Both the position numbers and the translations under genes were made by a program. This document shows positions 18,114 to 25,539 of a stretch of DNA of 64,000 nt, in pieces. The stretch is from Clostridiaceae bacterium (lineage in GTDB: Bacteria; Bacillota; Clostridia; Lachnospirales; Lachnospiraceae). The stretch lies in NCBI GenBank assembly GCA_902363735.1, contig CABJBA010000003.1, positions 124,001 through 188,000 on the forward strand. The letters are read 5' to 3'. The notes under the pieces were generated by a model. The model was not told the DNA's origin. It did not search any database and saw only the letters and a program-made list of their open reading frames with translations. Each line of letters begins with the position of its first letter. Position 1 is the first letter of the stretch.

Positions 18114-18329
18114 TTAACGCCAGAAATTCCTGCCAAAACCCCAATCACGCCAACGGTCGTCATCACGGCCACGTCTGCAGTCCCAGCCCCCAGGGCCGCA
18201 GCGGTCTCTATCATCGCCACGCCTGCAATTCCATCCGTCAGGGCCGCAGCGGCCGCCATCCCGTTCATGTCTGCAATCCCAGCTTCCAGAACCGCAGCGG
18301 CCTCTGCCCTCACGCCTGTCATAACTCAT
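18114..18329 (-). CDS. small Cys/Trp/Arg-rich tandem-repeat protein, unknown function
   Basis: This 71-aa protein has no family that I recognise. Three exact 16-residue repeats of the form RCGxxxWxCR(R/H)xxx place Cys at 12/19, 28/35 and 44/51, i.e. a CX6C pair per repeat. They are followed by an aromatic tail (DDDRWRDWGFGRNFWR). It has an AAAGGAAG ribosome site 8 bp before the ATG and its own promoter. A 101-aa reading in another frame over the same DNA is Ala-rich, does not keep the Cys pattern and is less likely. It lies 100 bp downstream of the Opu-type operon. Possible roles such as metal binding or a modified peptide are speculation. Confidence 0.6.
   Translation of the reverse strand: MSYDRREGRGRCGSGSWDCRHERDGGRCGPDGWNCRRGDDRDRCGPGGWDCRRGRDDDRWRDWGFGRNFWR
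18156..18299 (-). repeat. three 48-bp in-frame tandem repeats
   Basis: Units at 18252-18299, 18204-18251 and 18156-18203 encode the 16-residue Cys/Trp repeats. They diverge at the DNA level but keep period and Cys/Trp codons. Confidence 0.7.
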
Positions 18330-18357
18330 ACATTACACTTCCTTTCTATATATTCAT

Positions 18358-18384
18358 ATTATATAATATAGAAAATATAGACAA
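18358..18384 (-). promoter_or_regulatory. promoter of the Cys-repeat gene
   Basis: On the reverse strand TTGTCT (18379-18384) and TATAAT (18358-18363) are 15 bp apart; a shift to TAATAT gives 17 bp. Confidence 0.45.
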
Positions 18385-18429
18385 GATGTGAAAATGCAGA
18401 TAAAAGACATTATGAACATGATATCGAAT

Positions 18430-18708
18430 TTAATCTTTTATCAGAACCTTTGCCGTATAAATAAGAAATGCCAGGGTGCGCAAGAAAAGAATACACCCGG
18501 CAATCAAATGAATCCCGGGGAAGTTTAACGCCCCCAGAACCCATAAAAGTAATAACACAAGGGCAGTATCCCCCATATACCGCCCAAACAATATACCTGT
18601 TTTTTCTTCCTTATGAGACAAGCCCGGTTTGGAACTTATGAAGCGGTGCCTTCTTGGAGAAGAAAAAACAAAGGATAGGCAAGCAAAAAGCAGAATCCCA
18701 AAAATCAT
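18430..18708 (-). CDS. small membrane protein in the compatible-solute transporter operon
   Basis: A 92-aa protein with an N-terminal helix (residues 1-17), a basic cytoplasmic stretch (SSPRRHRF...KEEKTG), then two hydrophobic helices (about 48-65 and 66-88). No known domain recognised. Its ATG overlaps the stop of the permease/binding-protein fusion (4 bp), so it is translationally coupled to that transporter. It might be an accessory or unrelated membrane protein. Confidence 0.7.
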   Translation of the reverse strand: MIFGILLFACLSFVFSSPRRHRFISSKPGLSHKEEKTGILFGRYMGDTALVLLLLWVLGALNFPGIHLIAGCILFLRTLAFLIYTAKVLIKD

Positions 18709-20270
18709 GAGATCAAGCCCTTTTCTTTCAGAAAATCTCTGGCTACATCAGCGGGGGACTGCTGCAGTTCATCTACCTTATAATTCAATTCAGCCATAAT
18801 GTCATTGGTTAATACGGGAGCCAGTTCTTCTAAAACTCCGGAAACCTCCGGAAACTTCTCCAAAGCATCTGCCCGGATAATGGGAATGGCATAATAAGGC
18901 GGGAAAAAATTCTTATCGTCTTCCAGGGTTTTCAAATTGAACTTTTTCAGAAGTCCGTCGGTGAGAAAAGCATCAATGACATCAACCTCACCCTTTTCCA
19001 ACGCGGTATAGCGAGGAGCCGCATCCAGTGCAAGAGTTTTTTCTATCTGAAAGCCATAGGCTCTCTGCAGTCCAGGCAATCCGTCCTCCCGGTTTAAGAA
19101 CTCAAATGTGGTGCCTGAGGTAATGGTTCCGGCCAAGGGGGCAAGATCACTGATTTTATTCAGATTATATTCCTCCGCCATTTTTTGAGATACTGCCAAT
19201 GTGTAAGTATTATTAAAACTCATCTGTTTAAGCACTTCCAAATCAAACTGCTCTTTATACTCTTTCTTAACGGTCTCATAAACCTCATCCATATCACTGA
19301 TCGGGGGATTCTTAAGAATATCTCCATATGCGGTTCCGCTGTAGTCAACATAGAGATCAATATCTCCTGTCTGAATTGCAGAATTACAAACCTGAGTTCC
19401 GCCAAGGACCAACTTTCTGTTTACAGAAATATCGGTTCTGTCTTCTATTAAATCCGCCACCATATTACCAAGGATCTCCTGTTCTGTAAAATCTTTGGAA
19501 CCTACTGATATGGTACGTGCATTTTTTGACACATTGCCTACAGAGGTGAAAAGAAATACGGCTGCAACCAACAAGGAAGCCAACCCAAGGATTACTTTTT
19601 GCGCCTTCCGTCTTTTTATCTTAACTGCATTATCTCCCTTTTGAAGACTGATGGGTGTTACCAGCTTCTCAACCAGTCCGATCACAAAGTCAACCATCAA
19701 TGCCAGTAAACAGGCTGGAATGGCTCCCGCCAGGATTTGATTGTTGTTTACTGTCCGGATACCGGAAAAGACCAGATATCCCAGACCATCTGCACCAATA
19801 AATGCAGCCATAGTCATCAATCCAACTGCCGTTACAGAAGCAATTCGTACCCCTGCCATAATAACCGGAAGGGCAAGGGGAATCTGTACTTTCGCAAGAA
19901 CCTGAAAAGGTGTTAAACCGATTCCTTTTGCTGCCTCCAGGGTCTGGGGATTGATATTTTCAATTCCTGTATAAGTATTCTTAATAATGGGAAGCAAGGA
20001 ATAAAGCACTACTGCAACAACAGCAGGAACAACTCCAATCCCCAGCAATGGAATCATAAAACCAAGGAGCGCCATACTGGGAATCGCCTGGATTACGTTT
20101 GCAACCGATAAAACCGGCTTACTGGCCTTGGCTGCGTAGGAAATAAAAATACCAAGAGGTACTCCGATCAGGATAGCCAGCCCCACTGATACGGCGGTTA
20201 GCTTCAGATGGTCAATCAGCAGTGAAATGATCTGCGAATAATTGCTTGTTAAATAATCTAAAAAACTCAT
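18705..20270 (-). CDS. glycine betaine/carnitine/choline ABC permease fused to substrate-binding domain
   Basis: The 521-aa fusion has residues 1-210 as an OpuCB/ProW-type permease (six helices; coupling loop ...LEAAKGIGLTPFQVLAKVQIPLALP...). A further helix at about 225-243 tethers an extracytoplasmic OpuCC-type binding domain (from ISVGSKDFTEQEILGNM) that continues to the end. Such fusions import quaternary ammonium osmolytes without a separate lipoprotein. It overlaps the ATPase gene upstream by 4 bp. A BusR-like regulator lies just upstream, which fits osmolyte uptake. Confidence 0.92.
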   Translation of the reverse strand: MSFLDYLTSNYSQIISLLIDHLKLTAVSVGLAILIGVPLGIFISYAAKASKPVLSVANVIQAIPSMALLGFMIPLLGIGVVPAVVAVVLYSLLPIIKNTYTGIENINPQTLEAAKGIGLTPFQVLAKVQIPLALPVIMAGVRIASVTAVGLMTMAAFIGADGLGYLVFSGIRTVNNNQILAGAIPACLLALMVDFVIGLVEKLVTPISLQKGDNAVKIKRRKAQKVILGLASLLVAAVFLFTSVGNVSKNARTISVGSKDFTEQEILGNMVADLIEDRTDISVNRKLVLGGTQVCNSAIQTGDIDLYVDYSGTAYGDILKNPPISDMDEVYETVKKEYKEQFDLEVLKQMSFNNTYTLAVSQKMAEEYNLNKISDLAPLAGTITSGTTFEFLNREDGLPGLQRAYGFQIEKTLALDAAPRYTALEKGEVDVIDAFLTDGLLKKFNLKTLEDDKNFFPPYYAIPIIRADALEKFPEVSGVLEELAPVLTNDIMAELNYKVDELQQSPADVARDFLKEKGLIS

Positions 20271-21403
20271 TCGGTCTCTCCTCCTTCATAGTCAAAATAC
20301 TGCTGACTTAAAGTGGTCACCAGACTGCTTCGTGTTATAAGACCCATAAGCCTTTTTTGGCCGTCCACAACAGGAACGGTGGATACACGGTTTTCTGTCA
20401 CAATTTTTAATGCATCCAAAATACACTGATCTGGCAAAAGAGTTGGAAAATCCTCATACATATACCGCTCTGCCTGCTGGGTCCGGTCTTCCACACCTCT
20501 AAGTTTACCAGCTTTGACAATGCCCGCCAGATATTTGCTGTCCGGTTCCACAATAAGAAGGCTGTCAACCTTGTTCTGACGCATCTTGTCAATGCACTTC
20601 AGAACTGATAAATCTCTGGAAGCAGTAACCGGCCGGTCTATCATAATATCGGATACCTTGATATATTCCGGAGATGACCATATTCTGTTTTTTCCTACAA
20701 AATTGGAAACAAATTCATCTTCCGGATTGTTTAAGATATGCTCCGGTGTATCATACTGCAGAATATCCCCATCTTTCATAATGCAGATCATATCTGCAAT
20801 TTTAATGGCTTCATCCATATCATGGGTAACAAAAACGATGGTCTTTTTCAGTTTTGCCTGGAGCTGTACCAGCTCATCCTGAAGATCTGATCTTGTTATG
20901 GGGTCCAGAGCTGAAAATGGTTCATCCATAAGGATAATGTCCGGATCAGTAGCAAAAGCTCTTGCCACTCCCACACGCTGCTGCTGTCCTCCGCTGAGTT
21001 CCGTGGGGTAGCGGTGCAAAAACTCATCACAGTCAAGCCCCACCATCTGCATCAGCTTCCTTGTGTTGTCTGCCATATCACTGGGAGACATTTTTTCAAG
21101 CTTTGGAATCAGCTCAATATTTTCTTTGACTGTCATGTGAGGAAACAGCCCTGTCTGCTGGATTACATATCCAATTTTTCTTCGTAAAGCCACTTCATCC
21201 ATACTGTTGATGCTTTTATCGTCAATATAAATTGTACCTGTTGTGGGTTTTATCAGTCTGTTAATCATTTTTAAAAGCGTAGTTTTTCCACATCCGCTCT
21301 CCCCGATAATCGCCACTAAGCTTCCGCTTTTTATCGAAAATGTAACTTGATTGAGAACTTTTTTTGTCTTATAGGATTTTGAAATCCGTTCAAACTGTAT
21401 CAT
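20267..21403 (-). CDS. osmolyte ABC transporter ATPase with tandem CBS domains (OpuCA-like)
   Basis: The 378-aa protein has Walker A GESGCGKTTLLKM, the Q-loop VIQQTGLFPHMTV, signature LSGGQQQRVGVARAFA and Walker B IILMDEPFSALDP. Two CBS domains follow (about residues 250-370: VSDIMIDRPVTASRDL, DQCILDALKIVTENRVSTVPVVD). In OpuC-type transporters the CBS pair can sense ionic strength or bind c-di-AMP. Its promoter is covered by a BusR-type operator. Confidence 0.93.
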   Translation of the reverse strand: MIQFERISKSYKTKKVLNQVTFSIKSGSLVAIIGESGCGKTTLLKMINRLIKPTTGTIYIDDKSINSMDEVALRRKIGYVIQQTGLFPHMTVKENIELIPKLEKMSPSDMADNTRKLMQMVGLDCDEFLHRYPTELSGGQQQRVGVARAFATDPDIILMDEPFSALDPITRSDLQDELVQLQAKLKKTIVFVTHDMDEAIKIADMICIMKDGDILQYDTPEHILNNPEDEFVSNFVGKNRIWSSPEYIKVSDIMIDRPVTASRDLSVLKCIDKMRQNKVDSLLIVEPDSKYLAGIVKAGKLRGVEDRTQQAERYMYEDFPTLLPDQCILDALKIVTENRVSTVPVVDGQKRLMGLITRSSLVTTLSQQYFDYEGGETE

Positions 21404-21422
21404 GTTTTTCCCTCCTTTTTAT

Positions 21423-21466
21423 CAAAGTAACAACTTAATTATATTGCAAAGTTGTCACTTTGTCAA
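21423..21466 (-). promoter_or_regulatory. consensus promoter overlapped by a bipartite BusR-type operator
   Basis: On the reverse strand a perfect TTGACA (21461-21466), 17-bp spacer and TATAAT (21438-21443) serve the transporter. Two 14-bp inverted arms, forward 21423-21436 and 21449-21462, match at 13 of 14 positions. The core is AGTAAC-N22-GTCACT (21426-21431 and 21454-21459). BusR of Streptococcus is reported to read a bipartite motif separated by 22 bp, and the upstream gene encodes a BusR-like protein. Binding would cover the -10 and touch the -35. Confidence 0.8.
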
Positions 21467-21470
21467 ATTT

Positions 21471-21510
21471 CAAAAAAAATAACGCTTGAAGCCACGGGGC
21501 TTTAAGCGTT
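21471..21510 (-). terminator. terminator of the BusR-like gene
   Basis: The inverted arms AACGCTTGAAGCC and GGCTTTAAGCGTT with a 4-nt loop are followed on the reverse strand by ATTTTTTTTG. The stem overlaps the last codons and stop of the regulator gene. Confidence 0.85.
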
Positions 21511-22161
21511 ATCATGGAGGTCCGGTTTGGAGGAATATAAGAATTCTTTTACCCGGTCTGCAGTATCATCCTGAGTTATAAAATATATGGTATCATGTTC
21601 AGAAAGAGCCACGTATGGTCCGGGAGATTTTATGATAATATCATTTCTGCTGACCGCAATTACGGTCGCACCGGTACGCTGCCAAAACTGGATTTCCGTT
21701 ACTGTCTTATTTAAGTAATTGCATTCTTTTGTAATCCGTATTTCAAAGGGCATAAAGGGATTCATTGACCTGAAGTGGGCCGATGCCCCTATCAGATCTT
21801 TCAGACAGTCATTTAAATACTCCATCTCCAGTTTTTGACGGCTGACACTTTTTAAAAGATTCTCTTTAATCGTATCAATGGTCTGCCGTTTCCCGTTTTG
21901 CTGAATATACTCCGATGCCTTTTTCTGGGACCTGATGATGATCCCGTTGCCCTTCTCAGTAGATACGATCCCCAGATCACTAAGTATGCAGATCGCACGC
22001 CGTGCAGTCTCCGGTGATACACTGTACTGACTGGCAAGAGATGAGCGGGCATAAATCTTTTCCCCCTCCTGATATTCCCCGTTCGCAATCCGGGACGCAA
22101 CTTCTACCGCAATTTGCTGGTAGCGGGGGATTGCGGTCTTATGTTTTGTGTCTATATCCAT
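21502..22161 (-). CDS. BusR-like GntR/RCK_C regulator (probable c-di-AMP receptor)
   Basis: The 219-aa protein has a GntR-type winged helix (about residues 10-75: PRYQQIAVEVASRIANGEYQEGEKI...ARSSLASQYSVSPETARRAICIL). A coiled segment follows at about 85-125. The C-terminal RCK_C/TrkA-C domain (about 135-205) holds ITKECNYLNKTVTEIQFWQRTGATVIAVSRNDIIIKSPGP. That is the BusR architecture, in which c-di-AMP binds RCK_C and promotes repression of osmolyte uptake. Start 22161 is preferred; the longer reading from 22203 runs through -10-like TATACT sequences. It lies directly upstream of the osmolyte importer. Confidence 0.85.
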   Translation of the reverse strand: MDIDTKHKTAIPRYQQIAVEVASRIANGEYQEGEKIYARSSLASQYSVSPETARRAICILSDLGIVSTEKGNGIIIRSQKKASEYIQQNGKRQTIDTIKENLLKSVSRQKLEMEYLNDCLKDLIGASAHFRSMNPFMPFEIRITKECNYLNKTVTEIQFWQRTGATVIAVSRNDIIIKSPGPYVALSEHDTIYFITQDDTADRVKEFLYSSKPDLHDNA

Positions 22162-22260
22162 GTAATTCTGGTTTCCTTTGCCTGTAATAGTATAAAACAA
22201 CATCAGTATAGCCTAAAACTCATTACAGCGCAAGATGGGAGTTGCAAAATATAAATTCTG

Positions 22261-22630
22261 TTACACTCCATTTTTTTTAAGTTCTGCTCTAAGACGCTCC
22301 AATGCCTTCTTTTCCAGCCTGGATACATAAGATCTGGAAATCCCCATCAGATCGGCAATTTCTCTCTGGGTGTATTCTTTTCCGCCTTTCAGCCCATACC
22401 TCATGCTGATTATGGTTTTCTCATTATCCTTTAAACAGCTGTCAAATGCTTCATACAACTCCTTGATATCCTGCTTTAGAATAATAGTCTCAAGAGTTTC
22501 CTTATTTTCCATTTCAATGACGTCCACCAGGCTCACGGTCTCTCCGTCCTTGTCTACGCCTATGGGTTCAAATAAAGAAACCTCTTTTGAATACTTTTTA
22601 TTTGCACGAAGCAGCATCAGTATTTCATTT
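22261..22630 (-). CDS. sigK: sigK, 3' half (split by skin-type element)
   Basis: From EILMLLRANKK on, this is the C-terminal part of the mother-cell sporulation sigma factor SigK. It includes the end of region 2, KEVSLFEPIGVDKDGETVSL (region 3) and the region 4 helix-turn-helix TQREIADLMGISRSYVSRLEKKALERL. The frame can be opened upstream to 22689, but those residues belong to the element. Joined at the AAATG shared with 25184-25188 it completes a 210-aa SigK. It has no start or promoter of its own in this configuration and is silent until excision. Confidence 0.9.
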
Positions 22631-22639
22631 GCAACCGTC

Positions 22640-24295
22640 TCATGACGGCTCTTCTGAGCCAAATAAAAACAGATGGATACTTTTTCCATCCCATAAAACC
22701 TTTTTCACAAGCCTGCGTATTGCTGCCCGCTTCTCTTTTACTTCAACCAAGTCAAAAACTTCGCCAAAAGAAGACAGGTTTTGCTTTAAAACCTGAAATT
22801 CCAGTTCAGACAGCTCCCTGCTTTTAAAAAGCTCCTGCAGCTCCCTGATCCTTTGCCCTGTCTCTTCCCTTTTCCTGTGCAATTCCTGGATTTGGTTTAC
22901 AATATACTCTTCCGCTCCGGTTCCCGATGCCTTACTAAGGGAAGATACCAATCCCTTAATTTCCTCTCCTATTTTCTTATCCTCTTCTCTTAATCGAATC
23001 CTCTCATCTTCCAGATCCTGTCTGCTCTCCTCCAAAAGTTTTTTACTTTGATTCAGCTGCCTCTTAAATTCCTCTCCATCCTCTGTTATCCTCTTAATTT
23101 CATCCACAACCATGGCATCCAGGCTGTTTCCGTTAGGATTTTTAATTGCGCAGCACTTCATCCGGCTTTTTTCTTTTAACGCACAGAGATAAGAATATAT
23201 CTGTTCCCCTTGTTCATTATACCGTCCTGACAGCTTGGGACGCATGTAATCTCCGCAGTTTCCGCAGAACAAAATTCCGGACAGCAAAGCCACATTGCTT
23301 CTGGGCTTTCGGTAGTTCTTGGACTTGTTCTGTTCCAGCAGCCTTTGTGTACTGACCCATATGGAGCCAGTAATCAGCCCTTCATGCTTTCCAACCGCCA
23401 CGATCCACTCCTCCATGTCCTTCTTCTCATGGGCCTTTCCCGACTTTTGAAGAGTTCTGTTGTAAGCGATCACTCCAAAACAACCGTCAAATTCTTCCGG
23501 ACCAGCGAACAAATCCACCTTTTTTTCAGACAAATATTCATATGCGTCCTGATCTGCAATCATGTAAACCGGATTTGTCAATATTCCCTTTATGGCAAAC
23601 CGGCTGAACATCCTCCCAAATTTTGTTTTGTATCCGTTTTGAACCATATAAGTCTCCGTCTGGGTTAAAGAACCTGTTTCTAAAAACTTCCGGTAAATCA
23701 GCCGGATTACCTCACCTTCCTCTGGAATTAACTGCAGCTTATAAGCTTTTTTAGCCTTTCCTTCAAGGGTCAAGGAGGTCATGCTTTCTGACTTATATCC
23801 TGTCGGTGTATTCCCCCCCAGCCACCTTCCGCTTTTGGAAAGCTCCAACATGTTATCCCGGATTCGCTCGGCTATGGTTTCCCGCTCCAACTGGGAAAAT
23901 ACGGATGCAATATACATCATGGCTCTTCCCATGGGAGAAGAAGTATCAAATTGTTCTTTTATAGAAATAAAGGAAATTTCCAGCTCGTTTAGTTCCTCAA
24001 TGAGATTGGCAAAATCGCCAATATTTCGGCTGATTCTGTCAAGGCGGTAACAGACAACAGCCGTAATTTTTTTCTTTTTTGCCTGTTTCATCATCATTTT
24101 AAACTGGGGCCTTTCCAGATTTCCTCCGGAAAAGCCCTCATCCTCATAAATATATGCGTTGTCTGCAAAGTCAGCTCCATAGTGAACCGATATATACTGT
24201 CTGCAAAGCTCAATCTGGTTTCCTATGCTCTCTCCTTTGCCTGTAAACTTTGATTTTCGGGAGTAAACGGCAAACTGTTTTTTACTTACTTCCAC
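22640..24295 (-). CDS. large serine recombinase of the sigK element (SpoIVCA-like)
   Basis: The 551-aa recombinase has the resolvase-type catalytic domain (AVYSRKS with the nucleophilic Ser near residue 12; YRLDRISRNIGDF; SPMGRAMMYIASVFSQLERETIAERI). A recombinase domain follows, then a zinc-ribbon (CGNCGDYM...CC) and a coiled-coil tail at about 395-510. Its stop codon lies 10 bp from the right junction. GTG 24295 has GGGGAGAG about 6 bp upstream; a TTG at 24298 is an alternative. Context and family indicate that it excises the element to rebuild sigK. Confidence 0.92.
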   Translation of the reverse strand: MEVSKKQFAVYSRKSKFTGKGESIGNQIELCRQYISVHYGADFADNAYIYEDEGFSGGNLERPQFKMMMKQAKKKKITAVVCYRLDRISRNIGDFANLIEELNELEISFISIKEQFDTSSPMGRAMMYIASVFSQLERETIAERIRDNMLELSKSGRWLGGNTPTGYKSESMTSLTLEGKAKKAYKLQLIPEEGEVIRLIYRKFLETGSLTQTETYMVQNGYKTKFGRMFSRFAIKGILTNPVYMIADQDAYEYLSEKKVDLFAGPEEFDGCFGVIAYNRTLQKSGKAHEKKDMEEWIVAVGKHEGLITGSIWVSTQRLLEQNKSKNYRKPRSNVALLSGILFCGNCGDYMRPKLSGRYNEQGEQIYSYLCALKEKSRMKCCAIKNPNGNSLDAMVVDEIKRITEDGEEFKRQLNQSKKLLEESRQDLEDERIRLREEDKKIGEEIKGLVSSLSKASGTGAEEYIVNQIQELHRKREETGQRIRELQELFKSRELSELEFQVLKQNLSSFGEVFDLVEVKEKRAAIRRLVKKVLWDGKSIHLFLFGSEEPS

Positions 24296-24345
24296 CAAAC
24301 ACTCTCCCCGGCCCTATCCCCAAACATACAGGACATGGGTCATAT

Positions 24346-24353
24346 CATACATT
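24346..24353 (+). promoter_or_regulatory. candidate sigma-E -10 element
   Basis: CATACATT matches the sigma-E -10 consensus CATACANT. An ATA that could serve as the -35 core lies 17 bp upstream. It would start transcription about 20 bp before the 57-aa gene. Short motif, so weak alone; context (mother-cell excision) raises interest. Confidence 0.35.
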
Positions 24354-24381
24354 ATAATAATTATATACTCCAAGGCTCCCA

Positions 24382-24555
24382 ATGAATATGATCGTATATC
24401 GCCCGGAAACAGAAAAAGATAAAAAGGAACTGGAAAAAAGAGCAGCTGTCATACATAACCAGGAAGTTCTCCTGTATCTACTGCAGCTTTCCTGCCCTGG
24501 TTACCAGAAACAGGCCCTTATAAAAGCAATTCTGGCAGGAATCTCATTCCCTTAA
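24382..24555 (+). CDS. 57-aa protein in the sigK element; candidate excision factor
   Basis: The reading frame starts ATG AAT ATG ATC GTA and stops at 24555. The protein begins MNMIVYRPETEKDKKELEKR, followed by a helical, mostly hydrophobic half with one Cys. It is charged and helical, as expected for a small DNA- or protein-binding factor. It is divergent from the recombinase and overlaps the end of the cytochrome-b5-like gene by 4 bp. The ribosome site is weak (CAAGG). In C. difficile, skin excision needs a small skin-encoded directionality factor (CD1234). By position this is the best candidate here, but I cannot show homology. Confidence 0.5.
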   Translation: MNMIVYRPETEKDKKELEKRAAVIHNQEVLLYLLQLSCPGYQKQALIKAILAGISFP

Positions 24556-25031
24556 TATAAATATCCCACTACAGGCAGCATCTGAAGTACTCTGGCCCCC
24601 GGATGGCATGTGTTAAACTGCACTGTATTATCATTCCCCGCCTCATTTCCAAAATGGGGGCCTCCCTTCCAAACAGAATTATTGGTCACATCATACACAA
24701 CCCCATTGACCGCAACATAAGCAGGGGCGCCGTTTTTTCCATTATAGGCAGCCAGTTCTTCCAAAGTAAAATATCGTACAGGAGCTCCTTCTTCTGGCTC
24801 AGGGTCTGTCTGGCTCACCTGAACCGGCTCAAAAGTTGGCTGTATATTCTCCAGGCCAAGCTGATTGGCTTCAATAAAATACCGGATATGATGCTCCAGC
24901 ATAACTGCTTCACTGCTCAAACGGTCCAGGACATGACTGCCCTCCCCCTGACTCAAATGAAGTTTTTCTACATCACTGCTGATTTTTCTGACGCTGTTGT
25001 TCACAAAATCCAGAAATAAGTTTAATTCCAT
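24552..25031 (-). CDS. cytochrome b5-like heme/steroid-binding domain protein
   Basis: The 159-aa protein has residues 1-60 as helical (ELNLFLDFVNNSVRKI...LEHHIRYFIEANQL), then an acidic linker. A small cytochrome b5-like domain spans about 85-159: RYFTLEELAAYNGKNGAPAYVAVNGVVYDVTNNSVWKGGPHFG...GARVLQMLPVVGYLY. This short variant (heme/steroid-binding, PF00173-like) is common in Clostridia; heme binding is not assured. GGAGG precedes the ATG. It is cargo of the sigK element with no obvious link to excision. Confidence 0.82.
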   Translation of the reverse strand: MELNLFLDFVNNSVRKISSDVEKLHLSQGEGSHVLDRLSSEAVMLEHHIRYFIEANQLGLENIQPTFEPVQVSQTDPEPEEGAPVRYFTLEELAAYNGKNGAPAYVAVNGVVYDVTNNSVWKGGPHFGNEAGNDNTVQFNTCHPGARVLQMLPVVGYLY

Positions 25032-25184
25032 GAAAAAACCTCCGCTGATTATTGATGGAACGCAGATGCTTGACCGAAGGATGAGCCTAAGTCACGCAGC
25101 AGCGTTTTTTTCAATATATGAGGGAGGCAGGCTTTTTAAACCTGATTTTCAGCAGCCGGTGCAGAGCCGCTTTGATAGGATACC

Positions 25185-25451
25185 ATTTTCTACACATTTG
25201 GCCGCATAAGTGGCCAGTCTTGAACCTCTGTCCGGGTGGAAGGTATTAACTGCCTTAATGAGTCCAATGGTTCCTACTGAAAGAAGATCTTCCATATCGT
25301 AATCCGTATTCTGATATTTTTTAGCCACATGGGCCACTAGGCGCATATTCCGTTCGATGAGTGTGGCTCTCGCCTCCTGATCCCCTTTCTGGTATCGTTC
25401 CAGACACTCACGTTCCTCTCGCGCAGTTAAAGGTTTCGGAAAAGTTTTCAA
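25185..25451 (-). CDS. sigK: sigK, 5' half (split by skin-type element)
   Basis: Eighty-nine codons encode the SigK N-terminus: FPKPLTAREERECLERY, then region 2 (RNMRLVAHVAKKY, DLLSVGTIGLIKAVNTF, RGSRLATYAAKCVEN). After the junction the frame runs 11 more codons and stops inside the element. The start is TTG 25451 with AGGTGG 6 bp upstream. An in-frame TAA lies 8 codons further upstream, so there is no room for the ~20-aa pro-sequence found in Bacillus. A CATAAAAT upstream could be a sigma-E/K -10. Confidence 0.88.
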
Positions 25452-25539
25452 AGAAAGCCACCTTAAACTTACTTACTCTCATTTTATGCCAGCCCGCCGG
25501 CTAAAGTGCTTTTACAAAAAATATTGGCTGGTACTTATT

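Larger units (their letters stand above)
22627..25184 (-). mobile_element. skin-type intervening element in sigK (about 2.56 kb)
   Basis: The element is bounded by a shared AAATG (reverse strand; forward 22626-22630 and 25184-25188) at which the two sigK parts join in frame to restore the conserved ...CVEN-EIL... of SigK. It carries a large serine recombinase, a 57-aa protein and a cytochrome-b5-like protein. By analogy with skin of Bacillus subtilis and Clostridioides difficile it should be excised in the mother cell during sporulation. It is far smaller than those two. Exact crossover within the 5-bp core cannot be fixed from sequence. Confidence 0.88.

Noticed and set aside
18156..18299. 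Tandem repeats as a possible CRISPR array
   Set aside because: Units are contiguous, diverged and in frame; no spacers or cas genes.
18017..18322. 101-aa Ala-rich reading frame overlapping the Cys-repeat gene
   Set aside because: Low-complexity by-product of GC-rich 48-bp repeats; the 71-aa frame has the better ribosome site and periodic Cys/Trp.
17894..18391. 165-aa forward-strand frame across the same repeats
   Set aside because: No ribosome site or promoter; His/Ser/Arg-rich antisense image of the repeat gene.
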